From: DATAPD01 sp036265385
Lineage (GTDB): Bacteria > Acidobacteriota > Terriglobia > Terriglobales > Acidobacteriaceae
Direction of reading: 5' to 3'
Length of the DNA: 64,000 bases
NCBI GenBank assembly: GCA_036265385.1
Contig: DATAPD010000005.1
Location: 48,130-112,129, forward strand
The stretch's first letter is position 1; each line of letters opens with the position of its first letter. Positions 42,581 through 51,696 of this stretch are shown one piece after another. The translations under genes and the position numbers were made by a program. The notes under the pieces were generated by a model. It was not told the DNA's origin. It worked only from the letters and a program-made list of their open reading frames with translations, and ran no database searches.

Positions 42581-44836
42581 ATGAAGGCAACTCGCCTCGT
42601 CGTTGGCACTCTTGCAATCCTTGTCGTTTTCACAGCGTTAGGTTCAGCGCAAAAACGATCGATCACCGAAAAGGACCTGTTCCGCTTCAACTGGATCGGC
42701 GATCCCCAGGTCTCGCCCGATGGGTCGCGCGTTGCGTTCACCCGCGTCACAGTCGACGAGAAGAAAACCGGGTACGAGACCTCAGTGTGGGTCGTTTCGA
42801 CCGCGGGAGGCGAAGCGCGTCAACTCACTTCCGGCAAACATGATGCGCAACCGCGATGGTCACCGGATGGAAAATGGCTCGCATTCGTGCGTGCGATCGA
42901 GAAAGATGGAAAGCCGCAACCACCGCAGATTTACTTATTGCCGACGGGCGCCGGCGAAGCCTGGGCCCTAACGAAACTTCCGAAAGGAGCTGCCGGTCCG
43001 AAATGGTCTCCCGATAGTCAGAAGATCGCATTCTTCACCGCGACCAACTCCGAAGACATGTCTCGGGCCGCCTGTGAAGAAAAAGAAGGGAAGGACGCCG
43101 AAAAAGCGAATGCTGATTCGAAGCAAACCGTTAGCGACAAGGAGAAGGAAAAATCGGCGAAAGAGAAGACCGCGCAGAAATGCGGCAAGCCTGAGCACGA
43201 GACGGATATCCAGGTCGTAACGCGTGTGGAGTATCGCGCCGACAACGAAGGCTATTTCGACTTTTCGCGTCCGCCGCACATTTGGACAATCGCGCTGCCG
43301 GCCGTTCCGGGCGAGCCTGACTTTGGGAATCAAGTCACCAAGGGCGAGTTCGGAGAAGACGAGTTCGACTGGTCCGCTGACGGGCAGAAGATTTATTTCA
43401 CTTCCACTCGTGACCTGGAACCTTATTACACGCCACCGCAAAACACGTTGTACTCGGTCGCGTCCTCGGGTGGAGCAATCAGTGAAGTCGCAAAGATTCA
43501 GGGATTAACCCAAGCTATCTCGGTGAGCCCCGATGGAACCAAGCTGGCGTTTATCGGCACGGCGAACACGCCGGTCCAGTCCTACACGCAAGCGAATCTC
43601 TGGATTCTCGACCTGAAAGGCGGTCAGCCCCGTAACTTAACCGAGAAACTGAATTGGGATATTGGTGGCGGAATCATCGGTGACCAGGAGCCGCCGCGTG
43701 GAGGAGGTCCGATTCGTCCGCAGTGGAGCAAGGACGGAAAGTCAGTGACAGTGGTCGTTGCAAAAGAGGGGCGAGCGAACCTCGAGCGTTTCGATGTCGA
43801 AAGTGGAAAAAGCGATTCGGTCACGCAAGGCGATCAGTCCGTTACGCAATACTCTTCAAATGGCACGGCGACCGTTGTGGCGATCTCGACTCCGGTGATC
43901 CTGAACGATCTTTACCTGGTGGGCAATGATCCGAAGCAGCCCAAGCGTCTCACGAATTTGAATGAGAAGCTGTTCGGCGAATTGAACCTTACACCGCCGG
44001 AAGAAATCTCCTACGCCAGCTTCGACGGCAAGAAAATGCAAGCGTTCGTGCAGAAGCCGCCGGACTTCGATGCCAGCAAAAAGTATCCGATGATCCTGAA
44101 CATCCACGGCGGTCCACATACCGCTTATGGATACCTGTTCTTCCACGAAATGCAGTCGATGGCGGCGAAGGGCTATGTCGTGCTCTACCCGAATCCACGT
44201 GGAAGCACATCGTTTGGAGAAGAGTTTGCCAACATCATCCAGTACAAGTATCCGGGCGACGATTACCAGGATCTGATGGCCGGGGTAGACGAGCTGATCA
44301 AGCGAGGTTATGTCGATCCCAAGCGTATGGGCGTGACCGGTGGCAGCGGTGGCGGCCTGCTTACGAACTGGGTCGTCGGCCACACCGACCGATTTGCGGC
44401 AGCGGTCTCGCAGCGAGACATCGCCAGTTGGAGCGATTGGTGGTACTCGGACGACTTTGCTCTGTTCCGTGCAGCGTGGTTTCGCAAACCACCATTTGAA
44501 GATAAAGATGACTATCAACAGCGCTCGCCCATCAGCTACATCAACAATGTGAAGACGCCGCTCATGCTGATCCTCGGAGACGCCGATTTCCGAACGCCGT
44601 CAGGAGCAGGTGGCGAACAGATGTTCCGCGCATTGAAATATCGAAAGCTGCCAACCGTCATGGTGCGCTTCCCGAATGAGGGACATGAGCTGTCGAGGTC
44701 AGGACAGCCCTGGCATCGGGTGGAACGGCTGCATCACATCGTAGGATGGTTTGACGTTTACTTGCAAGGAAAGAAGAGCCCGGAGTACGAACTGGTTCCG
44801 CCAGCAGCCCAGGAGTGGGAGAAGTCGGCAGAGTAG
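42581..44836 (+). CDS. Secreted S9-family prolyl oligopeptidase-like peptidase
   Basis: An exported serine peptidase (752 residues). The ATG at 42581 is preceded by GGGGAAAAG and opens a signal peptide (LVVGTLAILVVFTALGSAQ). The N-terminal two thirds is a TolB/WD40-like propeller with repeated S-x-D-G cores (PQVSPDGSRVAFTR, PRWSPDGKWLAFVR). A Lys/Glu-rich insert (EKANADSKQTVSDKEKEKSA) interrupts it. The C-terminal alpha/beta-hydrolase has the serine in GVTGGSGGGLLTNW, Asp in LGDADFRTP and His in NEGHELSRSG. It cleaves short peptides; the exact specificity is unknown. Confidence 0.95.
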   Translation: MKATRLVVGTLAILVVFTALGSAQKRSITEKDLFRFNWIGDPQVSPDGSRVAFTRVTVDEKKTGYETSVWVVSTAGGEARQLTSGKHDAQPRWSPDGKWLAFVRAIEKDGKPQPPQIYLLPTGAGEAWALTKLPKGAAGPKWSPDSQKIAFFTATNSEDMSRAACEEKEGKDAEKANADSKQTVSDKEKEKSAKEKTAQKCGKPEHETDIQVVTRVEYRADNEGYFDFSRPPHIWTIALPAVPGEPDFGNQVTKGEFGEDEFDWSADGQKIYFTSTRDLEPYYTPPQNTLYSVASSGGAISEVAKIQGLTQAISVSPDGTKLAFIGTANTPVQSYTQANLWILDLKGGQPRNLTEKLNWDIGGGIIGDQEPPRGGGPIRPQWSKDGKSVTVVVAKEGRANLERFDVESGKSDSVTQGDQSVTQYSSNGTATVVAISTPVILNDLYLVGNDPKQPKRLTNLNEKLFGELNLTPPEEISYASFDGKKMQAFVQKPPDFDASKKYPMILNIHGGPHTAYGYLFFHEMQSMAAKGYVVLYPNPRGSTSFGEEFANIIQYKYPGDDYQDLMAGVDELIKRGYVDPKRMGVTGGSGGGLLTNWVVGHTDRFAAAVSQRDIASWSDWWYSDDFALFRAAWFRKPPFEDKDDYQQRSPISYINNVKTPLMLILGDADFRTPSGAGGEQMFRALKYRKLPTVMVRFPNEGHELSRSGQPWHRVERLHHIVGWFDVYLQGKKSPEYELVPPAAQEWEKSAE

Positions 44837-44858
44837 GTACGGGCGTCCTCGCCCGTAC
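44837..44858. repeat. GC-rich palindrome abutting the S9 peptidase stop codon
   Basis: GTACGGGCG and CGCCCGTAC form a perfect 9-bp stem around TCCT. It starts on the base after the stop codon and shares its core with 27488-27509. Confidence 0.65.
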
Positions 44859-44927
44859 AACCCTTCTGTCTGTGAAACTTACAGCGGCTATTCTCCTGAA
44901 CTTTCTCGCATCTAACATTGAGTGGCT

Positions 44928-45884
44928 ATGAACTCGATCATCCGATCACTTGTTAGAGCAAGCTCGGTTGCCATTTTCGTACTCCTCGGCCTGCTTGCTG
45001 CCCAGCAACTTGCCAAGCGGCTGATTTTGAAAGACGGTTCGTACCAGATGGTCACCAAGTACGAAATCAAGGGTGATCGTGTGCGCTACATGAGCGCGGA
45101 GCGCGGCGAATGGGAAGAAGTCCCCAAGTCGCTCATAGATTGGGAAGCTACAGACAAATATGAAAAGGACCGGGCCGCAGGAGTTCCGAGCCCGGAGGCA
45201 GCCGCGCTCGATAAAGAACTCGAGGATGAGAAAAAGGCCGAAGAGGCTCGCAATCCGCATGTCGCTCCCGGTCTCCAATTGCCGGACGAAGGCGGCATTA
45301 TCCTGCTCGATACATTCGAGAGCCAGCCACAGTTGGTGGAACTGCTGCAAACGGGAGGCGAGGTCAACGCGAATACGAAGAACAACATTCTTCGCGGTGT
45401 GATCAATCCGATTGCGAGCGCCAAGCAGACAATCGAACTTCCCGGCACTCATGCGAAGGTGCAATCCCACGTCGCGACCCCGAGTATTTACATCGCCGAT
45501 CGACCGGATCCACAAAGCCAGGCGAAGCAGGACGCGGAATTGCCCCTTGACCGCTTCAAGATCGTTCGCATGCAGGTGAAAGGCGACAAGCGCATCGTCG
45601 GTGATCTGAAGGTTGCGATTTACGGAAAAGTTTCACAGGAGCAGAAACTGGTCGCTTCGCATAGCGAAAAGATGACAGGTGGGTGGGTGAAGGTGACGCC
45701 AGAAGCCCCCTTGGCGACCGGTGAATACGCGATCGTCGAAATGCTGGGCAAAGAAGGGATGAATTTGAACGTGTGGGATTTTGGAGTGAATCCGGCAGCC
45801 GCCGCAAATGCCACCGCGTGGAAGCCTGACCGCACAGCGACGCAAGAGCCTCAGAAACCAGGAGAATTGAAGAAGAGGAATTAG
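44928..45884 (+). CDS. Membrane-anchored or exported protein of unknown function
   Basis: A 318-residue protein with an N-terminal membrane/signal segment (ASSVAIFVLLGLLAAQQLAK). A region with ILKDGSYQMVTKYEIKGDRV and RYMSAERGEWEEVPKSLIDW follows, then an acidic helical stretch (LDKELEDEKKAEEA). The C-terminal half is beta-rich (RFKIVRMQVKGDKRIVGDLK; GEYAIVEMLGKEGMNLNVWD). The K-x-G-S-Y-Q-x-V-x-x-Y pattern resembles small SH3-like domains, though I cannot name the family. An in-frame GTG lies 6 nt upstream of the chosen ATG. Confidence 0.75.
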   Translation: MNSIIRSLVRASSVAIFVLLGLLAAQQLAKRLILKDGSYQMVTKYEIKGDRVRYMSAERGEWEEVPKSLIDWEATDKYEKDRAAGVPSPEAAALDKELEDEKKAEEARNPHVAPGLQLPDEGGIILLDTFESQPQLVELLQTGGEVNANTKNNILRGVINPIASAKQTIELPGTHAKVQSHVATPSIYIADRPDPQSQAKQDAELPLDRFKIVRMQVKGDKRIVGDLKVAIYGKVSQEQKLVASHSEKMTGGWVKVTPEAPLATGEYAIVEMLGKEGMNLNVWDFGVNPAAAANATAWKPDRTATQEPQKPGELKKRN

Positions 45885-45902
45885 CTTTACAACACGTAAG
45901 AT

Positions 45903-45924
45903 ACGTGATACACGTATATCACGT
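45903..45924. promoter_or_regulatory. Operator-like palindrome upstream of the VapBC pair
   Basis: ACGTGATA and TATCACGT form an 8-bp inverted repeat with a 6-bp spacer, 11 bp before the antitoxin start. Ribbon-helix-helix antitoxins bind such sites to repress their own operon. Confidence 0.7.
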
Positions 45925-45935
45925 GGTAACAAGGT

Positions 45936-46172
45936 ATGCCCAAACAGAACGTTACAGTTAGCATTGATCGCGAGACGCTGCGCAAGGCGAAAATCCTAGC
46001 GGCACAGCGAGAAACCTCGATTAGTGGGCTGCTCGCAAATCAGATCGAACAGCTCGTGGGCGATCATGACGTTTATCAGAAGGAAAAGCGCCAGGCACTG
46101 GCCTTCCTGGAAAAGGGCTTCTCCTTAGGCGGTGACATCCTTGTCAGGCGCGAGGAATGGCATGAGCGATAG
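45936..46172 (+). CDS. Ribbon-helix-helix antitoxin (VapB-like)
   Basis: A 78-residue antitoxin. The N-terminal 45 residues (NVTVSIDRETLRKAKILAAQ then TSISGLLANQIEQLVG) form a ribbon-helix-helix DNA-binding fold. The C-terminal part (RQALAFLEKGFSLGGDILVR) would bind and cover the toxin's active site. The 3' end overlaps the PIN toxin gene by 11 bp. The palindrome at 45903 is the likely binding site. Loss of the short-lived antitoxin would free the toxin. Confidence 0.88.
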   Translation: MPKQNVTVSIDRETLRKAKILAAQRETSISGLLANQIEQLVGDHDVYQKEKRQALAFLEKGFSLGGDILVRREEWHER

Positions 46173-46587
46173 GACATTCATCGATACCAATGTCCTGATC
46201 TACGCGCATGATGTCGATGTACCTCAGAAGCGCGCGGTCGCGCAATCCGTACTCTGGGAACTGTGGGAGTCGAGAAGTGGCGTACTGAGCGTTCAGGTGC
46301 TGCAAGAGTTCTACGTGAATGTGACTCGCAAAATAAAGTCTCCACTCACAAAAGAAGTTGCCCGGCAAATTGTCAGTAGTTATTCCACATGGTGCGGAGA
46401 AACATCTCTATCAGATGTCGTTGGTGCCTTCCGAATTGAAGACTCCGCCAACATTTCCTTCTGGGACTCGCTCATAGTAGCGTCCGCCATTAAGTGTGGG
46501 GCCTCGCGGTTGCTTTCGGAGGACTTGCACCCCTCGCAGGTCATCGCAGGCATCCGAATCGAAAATCCGTTTCTCTCTATCCGCTGA
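46162..46587 (+). CDS. PIN-domain toxin ribonuclease (VapC-like)
   Basis: A 141-residue PIN-domain endoribonuclease. The acidic metal-binding residues are in place: Asp8 in TFIDTNVLIYA, Glu49 in VLQEFY, and Asp in ISFWDSLIVASA near residue 105, with a further acidic pair near LLSEDL. The ATG at 46162 follows GAGGAATGGC and lies within the end of the antitoxin gene, so the two are coupled. VapC toxins cut tRNA or rRNA to slow growth; the target here is unknown. Confidence 0.9.
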   Translation: MSDRTFIDTNVLIYAHDVDVPQKRAVAQSVLWELWESRSGVLSVQVLQEFYVNVTRKIKSPLTKEVARQIVSSYSTWCGETSLSDVVGAFRIEDSANISFWDSLIVASAIKCGASRLLSEDLHPSQVIAGIRIENPFLSIR

Positions 46588-46603
46588 AAACTTCCTGCTC
46601 GGG

Positions 46604-47656
46604 TTATTCCATCAACCCACGCCCCGCGATACCGATGTTGTCGCGAGTCGTGTTCTTGACCATGTACATCATCTCGTCGGCCTGACGGATGACATCTTCC
46701 GGAGTCTTCGCGTCGTGCGGATACGTCGAAAGACCCATGCTCGCGCGCACTCTCAAGTTCAGGCCTTCCTCTTTGCAGAACATTGCTACTCTCAAAGCTT
46801 CTCTCAATCGTTTCGCGACGATCAGTGCCTGATCTTTGCCTGTCTGTGGCAGCAGAATGACAAACTCATCGCCGCCATACCGGAACGCATAATCGATTAA
46901 GCGCAACTGCGCTTTGATCAAGTATCCGATTTCGGCCAGTAGCTTGCTGCCGACCAGGTGGCCGTGCGTGTCATTGACTCGCTTGAAATGGTCGAGATCG
47001 ATGAAGAGCACGCTGAATTCGTAGGTGAATCGCGATGAACGATAGACCTCGGTTTCGAGCGTCTTGTGAAGATGTCGAGCGTTGTAAAGTCCCGTGCAAT
47101 CATCCGTAATCGTGAGTTCCTGAATTTTCTCGACGGAGCGCGAGTTCTCAATCGCAATCGCAGCGTAGTCGCAGAGCGAGTTCAGGAAAAAACTTTCATT
47201 CTGCGAGAAGCCCTTCATTTCCACGTTGATCAATTGGATTACACCGAGCACGCGGTGTTTCGAACGCAGCGGGAAACAGATGACCGATTGCGTTTCCATC
47301 TTCGTCATCTTGTCGATCCGCTTGGCGAACCGTGGGTCGGCACTCACGTCCGGAACGATTTGTTGTTCGCCATGTTGCGCAACCCATCCGGCAATACCTT
47401 CGCCGACTTTGAGGCGAACTTCTTTCAGAGCTTCGGCTTTCGGTCCGACTGCGATAGCGAAATAGAGCTCGTTTTTCTCCTCGTCCACCATGAGGAGAGA
47501 CCAGTTATCGGGTCTGAAGTACTCCGCCATCTTTTCCATGATGGTTTGCAGAATGGAGTCGAGGTCCAAAGAGGACGTCAAGGCCTTGGCAACATCGTGG
47601 AAGATGTTGAGTTCCTGGTCCTTGCGGGTTAATGCAGTACCGACGCCCTCAGGCAT
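46604..47656 (-). CDS. GAF-GGDEF diguanylate cyclase
   Basis: A cytoplasmic cyclase making the second messenger cyclic di-GMP. The N-terminal GAF domain (about residues 25-170) contains VGEGIAGWVAQHGEQQIVPD and VICFPLRSKHRVLGVIQLIN. The GGDEF domain follows (DDCTGLYNARHLHKTLE, SVLFIDLDHFKRVNDTHGH, RYGGDEFVILL). The active-site motif is intact, and a matching RxxD I-site (RLID) is present upstream, so product inhibition is likely. No EAL domain. The PilZ protein at 57972 could be an effector. The ATG at 47656 is chosen; the 37 upstream residues are not family-like. Confidence 0.93.
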   Translation of the reverse strand: MPEGVGTALTRKDQELNIFHDVAKALTSSLDLDSILQTIMEKMAEYFRPDNWSLLMVDEEKNELYFAIAVGPKAEALKEVRLKVGEGIAGWVAQHGEQQIVPDVSADPRFAKRIDKMTKMETQSVICFPLRSKHRVLGVIQLINVEMKGFSQNESFFLNSLCDYAAIAIENSRSVEKIQELTITDDCTGLYNARHLHKTLETEVYRSSRFTYEFSVLFIDLDHFKRVNDTHGHLVGSKLLAEIGYLIKAQLRLIDYAFRYGGDEFVILLPQTGKDQALIVAKRLREALRVAMFCKEEGLNLRVRASMGLSTYPHDAKTPEDVIRQADEMMYMVKNTTRDNIGIAGRGLME

Positions 47657-47890
47657 GGGGTTTGAACACCTCAAAAGCAGGCGGAAAGTGCTCGAATTAT
47701 ATGCGCCGTTGGAAACCCTGTTCAACCAACCGAAGTAACCGGAACCCTGTAAGCCATTAGCCTGCAACGCAGGACGGGCGCGGGCCGACTACGACTGCAT
47801 ACCATCATCTTCTTTCAATGGACAAGCGCCTATAGTAAGGTTCTTTACAAAGCAGGCACTTACGAGCAAGCTGCGTTTGAGGAGAAGCCT

Positions 47891-48724
47891 GTGCCATCGT
47901 TTGGAGAAAGGTTGAAACGGGAGCGGGAGAAACGGAAGATCTCGCTCGATGACATTGCCTTATCCACCAAGATTGGCACGCGCATGCTGGTCGCGCTCGA
48001 AGAAGAAAAGTTCGATCAGTTGCCCGGTGGCATCTTCAATAAAGGATTCGTACGCGCCTACGCGCGCCACGTTGGGATCGACGAGGAACAGGCGATCGCC
48101 GATTACCTCGATGCGGTCGGGCAAAGCGCTCCATTACCGCCGATCGAACCCGCCCCGCACGATGTGCGAATCGTACCCGTTCATGAGCCAGAATCCAGGG
48201 AAGAGACGAAGAGTTTGCCTTGGGGAACGCTCGCCGGCGTCCTGTTGGTGTTGGCGCTCGCCCTCTCGGTGTGGAGTTTTCTGAAGCGCGAAACTCCTGA
48301 AGCTCCGCGCGCCACAACTTCTTCCCCTCGGCCGACACCGACATCATCAACAACAACGCCCACGCCCGATGCAGCCCACGCTGGTGCTTCACCGACCTCT
48401 GCAACTCCGGCCTTACCCGCTTCTGGTAGCCCGATCAATCTCACGATTAAGGCCTTCGACGACTGCTGGGTTTCGATCATCGCGGACGGTAAGCCAGTGA
48501 TCGCAGATGGAGAAATCGCCAGCGGCACTTCCAAAACGATTGAGGCGACACGGGAAATCGTCGTCAAGGCTGGGAATGTTGGAGCGCTGGATTTCTCTCT
48601 TAACGGAAAGCCGCTGGGGCGGCAAGGTCAAGAAGGACAAGTGCGGACGCTGACATTTGGTCGTGAGGGCCTGGTCAACGCGCCCGCTGCAAAGGAAAAT
48701 GTGCCGCCGCCGCCCCCAGCTTAA
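47891..48724 (+). CDS. RodZ-like HTH membrane protein
   Basis: A cytoskeletal-type membrane protein resembling RodZ. The N-terminal HTH_25 domain (FGERLKREREKRKISLDDIA ... GIFNKGFVRAYARHVGID) is followed by a linker, one membrane segment (LAGVLLVLALALSVWSFL), a Pro/Thr/Ser/Ala-rich spacer and a C-terminal DUF4115-type beta domain (LTIKAFDDCWVSIIADGKPV, ALDFSLNGKPLGRQG). RodZ links MreB to the envelope in rod-shaped cells. The GTG start has GAGGAG upstream. The tail ends in a Pro run. Confidence 0.88.
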   Translation: MPSFGERLKREREKRKISLDDIALSTKIGTRMLVALEEEKFDQLPGGIFNKGFVRAYARHVGIDEEQAIADYLDAVGQSAPLPPIEPAPHDVRIVPVHEPESREETKSLPWGTLAGVLLVLALALSVWSFLKRETPEAPRATTSSPRPTPTSSTTTPTPDAAHAGASPTSATPALPASGSPINLTIKAFDDCWVSIIADGKPVIADGEIASGTSKTIEATREIVVKAGNVGALDFSLNGKPLGRQGQEGQVRTLTFGREGLVNAPAAKENVPPPPPA

Positions 48725-48939
48725 AATTCCGCTCTGCGGTTCACGACGGGATTTATTCCGTTTAATCGTGATCCTCGCAACTCACTGTCAGCACTGGAAC
48801 AAATAGGCCAATTCGATTGCACGCTCCAGTCTTCTCTGGTACCGTTTTAAAGTATCAAGACGTGTGTGTTGACCGTCGTAGCCCATAGTCGCCTACCCCG
48901 GACGGACAGCGTTCAGAATTAACTTCTTAGGAGCTTAGC

Positions 48940-50121
48940 TTGTCAGCAAAAAATCGCATTTTATTTACGTCTGAGTCAGTGACCGAAGGACATCCGGACA
49001 AGATTGCAGACCAGATTTCCGACGGGATCCTGGATGCGTGTCTCCGGGAAGATGCCACCAGTCGCGTTGCGTGCGAAACGCTTACCGCCACTGGATTGGT
49101 CGTGATCGCCGGTGAAATCACAACCAAGGCTTACGTTGATTTTCAAACGCTCGTGCGTGGCATCGTTCAATCCATCGGATACGACAACGCACTTTACGGA
49201 TTCGACTCGAACACCTGTGCCGTCATCTCCAGTATCAACAAGCAGTCTGGGGATATTGCCATGGGGGTCGATACCGGCGGTGCGGGCGATCAAGGGATGA
49301 TGTTTGGATATGCTTGCAACGAGACTCCGGAGTTGATGCCGGCGCCAATCTCACTGGCACACAAGTTGTGCATGCGCCTCTCCGAAGTCCGCAAGAACGG
49401 CACCTGTCCTTACCTCCGTCCCGATGGCAAATCCCAAGTAACAGTCGAATACGACGAGAACGGCAAAGTGAAGCGTGTCGATGCCGTCGTGATTTCGACG
49501 CAGCACGCGGAAACCGTGACCAATGATGAATTGCGCGCGGACATGCTGAAGCACGTCATCCAAGCGGTGATCCCGCCGCAGTTGCTCGATGAAGACACGA
49601 AGTATCACATCAATCCGACAGGGCGCTTCGTCATTGGCGGACCGATGGGAGACACGGGCCTCACGGGAAGAAAGATCATTGTCGACACCTACGGCGGCAT
49701 GGGACGTCATGGCGGCGGCGCTTTCAGCGGAAAAGATCCGACGAAGGTCGATCGCTCGGCTGCCTACATGGCTCGCTACATCGCGAAGAACATCGTCGCT
49801 GCGGGTTTAGCGGAGCGTTGCGAAGTTCAGTTGGCCTATGCGATCGGCGTTGCTGAACCAGTCAGCGTACGCGTCGATACATTCGGCACGGAGAAGGTGG
49901 ATCCGACGATTCTGCCTGATCTCGTCCGCGCAAATTTCAAGCTGACGCCACGAGGTATCATCGAGTCTCTCAACTTGCGTCGTCCTATTTACCGCAAGAC
50001 GGCGGCTTTCGGGCATTTCGGCCGCAACGATTCTGACTTCACTTGGGAAGCTACCGATAAGGCAGCGAAACTCGCCAGCGAAGCTGGGCTGAAACCAGAA
50101 GCAGTTGGTGTGAGGAAATAG
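48940..50121 (+). CDS. metK: S-adenosylmethionine synthetase
   Basis: Makes SAM from methionine and ATP. The N-terminal domain shows FTSESVTEGHPDKIADQISD, the middle has GAGDQGMMFGYACNETPELM and the phosphate loop, and GGPMGDTGLTGRKIIVDTYG is the third signature. The start is a TTG (48940) with AGGAGC 7 nt upstream; no closer ATG matches the family N-terminus. At 393 residues it has normal length. The leader (48725-48939) shows no SAM-riboswitch consensus. ahcY follows 156 bp downstream, giving two steps of the SAM cycle. Confidence 0.97.
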   Translation: MSAKNRILFTSESVTEGHPDKIADQISDGILDACLREDATSRVACETLTATGLVVIAGEITTKAYVDFQTLVRGIVQSIGYDNALYGFDSNTCAVISSINKQSGDIAMGVDTGGAGDQGMMFGYACNETPELMPAPISLAHKLCMRLSEVRKNGTCPYLRPDGKSQVTVEYDENGKVKRVDAVVISTQHAETVTNDELRADMLKHVIQAVIPPQLLDEDTKYHINPTGRFVIGGPMGDTGLTGRKIIVDTYGGMGRHGGGAFSGKDPTKVDRSAAYMARYIAKNIVAAGLAERCEVQLAYAIGVAEPVSVRVDTFGTEKVDPTILPDLVRANFKLTPRGIIESLNLRRPIYRKTAAFGHFGRNDSDFTWEATDKAAKLASEAGLKPEAVGVRK

Positions 50122-50145
50122 GTTGGCCTCGAATCATTAAAGGTT

Positions 50146-50220
50146 TGTCATCCTGAGGAGCGTTGTTTGCGACGAAGGACCCGCTTTTTGTAACCGACAA
50201 GCAGGTCCTTTCTCTTCGCC
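50146..50220. repeat. Dispersed-type repeat with inverted arms in the ahcY leader
   Basis: It begins TGTCATCCTGAGGAGCG and continues into an inverted repeat AAGGACC (50175) / GGTCCTT (50204). The opening resembles a TCATCCTGAG...GAAGGA repeat that I recall as widespread in environmental bacteria. It lies 58 bp before the ahcY start. Confidence 0.5.
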
Positions 50221-50277
50221 GCGCTTTTGAGATAAAAAGAAAAAACATAGTTTGTAACCATCCGGGGACAGGAGCAC

Positions 50278-51549
50278 ATGGCTACTACACCGATTCAATG
50301 CGATGTAAAAAACCTTGAACTCGCCGATCTCGGCAAGAAGCGTATCGAGTGGGCAAACCAGTCGATGAACGTGCTGCAGATCATTCGCAAAGAGTTCATC
50401 AAGAATCAGCCACTGAAAGGCATCCGTGTCTCGGCATGTCTGCACGTGACCGCAGAGACGGCGAATCTCATGATCGCTCTGCGCGACGGCGGCGCCGATG
50501 CAGTATTGTGCGCATCAAACCCGCTCTCCACGCAGGACGACGTGGCCGCGAGCCTGGTGCGTGATTACGGCGTTCCCGTTTACGCCATCAAGGGCGAGGA
50601 CAATGACTCCTATTACAGCCACATCATGGCGGCGCTCGATCACAAGCCGCACATCACGATGGATGATGGCGCGGACCTCGTAACCGTTCTGCATACGAAG
50701 CGGCAGGATGCGGCTGGCGACATCATCGGAGGAACCGAAGAAACGACGACCGGCGTGATCCGACTCCGCGCGATGGCGAAGGAAGGCGTGCTCCGCTACC
50801 CGATCATCGCCGTCAACGACGCCGACACCAAGCACCTTTTCGATAACCGCTACGGCACCGGACAATCCACCATCGATGGAATCATCCGCGCGACGAACTT
50901 CCTGCTCGCGGGATCAAAATTCGTGATTGCCGGCTACGGCTGGTGCGGCCGCGGCCTTGCAAGCCGTGCTCGTGGCGCTGGCGCTGAAGTCATCGTTACA
51001 GAAGTCGATCCGACGAAAGCGCTCGAGGCCGTGATGGATGGGTTCCGAGTCATGTCGATGCCGGAAGCAGCTCGCATCGGAGATGTGTTCTGCACCGTTA
51101 CTGGCAACAAGAACGTGCTTGCGAAAGAACACTTCGAAGTGATGAAGAACAACGCCATCATTTCGAACTCAGGACACTTCAACGTTGAGATTGATATCCC
51201 TGCACTCGAGAAAATGTCGTCGTCCAAGCGGACCACGCGCACCTTCGTTGACGAATACACGCTGCGCGATGGACGCAAGATCAATCTTCTAGGCGAAGGA
51301 CGTTTGATTAACCTGGCTTCGGCCGAAGGACATCCGCCGTCAGTCATGGATATGAGCTTCGCGGACCAGGCGCTCTCCTGCGAATACATGGTGAAGAATC
51401 ACTCGACTCTGGAGAACAGAGTTTACACAGTGCCAGTTGAGCTGGATAAGCGAGTCGCGAAGTTGAAGCTCGAATCGATGGGCATCAAGATCGATCGCCT
51501 GACGCCGGAACAGGAAGAATATCTGGCGAGCTGGTCGGAAGGAACGTAA
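50278..51549 (+). CDS. ahcY: Adenosylhomocysteinase
   Basis: NAD-dependent hydrolase that removes S-adenosylhomocysteine, the inhibitory by-product of SAM-dependent methylation. Seen are IRVSACLHVTAETANLMIAL, YCAN-equivalent substrate residues, the NAD loop FVIAGYGWCGRGLASRARGA, NNAIISNSGHFNVEIDI, and SAEGHPPSVMDMSFADQALS. The C-terminus (KLESMGIKIDRLTPEQEEYL) is complete. GGACAGGAGC precedes the ATG. It is 423 residues, the shorter bacterial form. A terminator follows at 51585. Confidence 0.97.
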   Translation: MATTPIQCDVKNLELADLGKKRIEWANQSMNVLQIIRKEFIKNQPLKGIRVSACLHVTAETANLMIALRDGGADAVLCASNPLSTQDDVAASLVRDYGVPVYAIKGEDNDSYYSHIMAALDHKPHITMDDGADLVTVLHTKRQDAAGDIIGGTEETTTGVIRLRAMAKEGVLRYPIIAVNDADTKHLFDNRYGTGQSTIDGIIRATNFLLAGSKFVIAGYGWCGRGLASRARGAGAEVIVTEVDPTKALEAVMDGFRVMSMPEAARIGDVFCTVTGNKNVLAKEHFEVMKNNAIISNSGHFNVEIDIPALEKMSSSKRTTRTFVDEYTLRDGRKINLLGEGRLINLASAEGHPPSVMDMSFADQALSCEYMVKNHSTLENRVYTVPVELDKRVAKLKLESMGIKIDRLTPEQEEYLASWSEGT

Positions 51550-51552
51550 AAC

Positions 51553-51584
51553 CAGTTCTCAGTTCTCAGTAGCTAGTTTTCAGT
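51553..51584. repeat. Heptanucleotide array, CAGTTCT type
   Basis: Units CAGTTCT (twice), CAGTAGC, TAGTTTT and part of a fifth, starting 3 nt after the ahcY stop codon. Confidence 0.65.
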
Positions 51585-51608
51585 GGGCGGCGACGAGCCG
51601 CCCTTTTT
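51585..51608 (+). terminator. Rho-independent terminator of ahcY
   Basis: GGGCGGC and GCCGCCC pair around GACGA, followed by five T. Confidence 0.93.
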
Positions 51609-51620
51609 GTCCAAGGCACC

Positions 51621-51646
51621 AAAAAAAGGGGCGGCTTTCGCCGCCC
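51621..51646 (-). terminator. Rho-independent terminator of asnA
   Basis: On the minus strand GGGCGGC and GCCGCCC pair around GAAA, followed by CTTTTTTT. It is back-to-back with the ahcY terminator. Confidence 0.92.
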
Positions 51647-51696
51647 GTAGCTCTACTGTCCCACTCTTAGATTCCTTCGAATTACTGATATCAGAC

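Noticed and set aside
48725..48939. SAM riboswitch upstream of metK
   Set aside because: I looked for the SAM-I and SAM-II core words and found none in the 215-bp leader.
50155..50222. SAH riboswitch upstream of ahcY
   Set aside because: Only one short conserved word is present; the closing stem and the second conserved strand are missing, and the sequence looks like a dispersed repeat.
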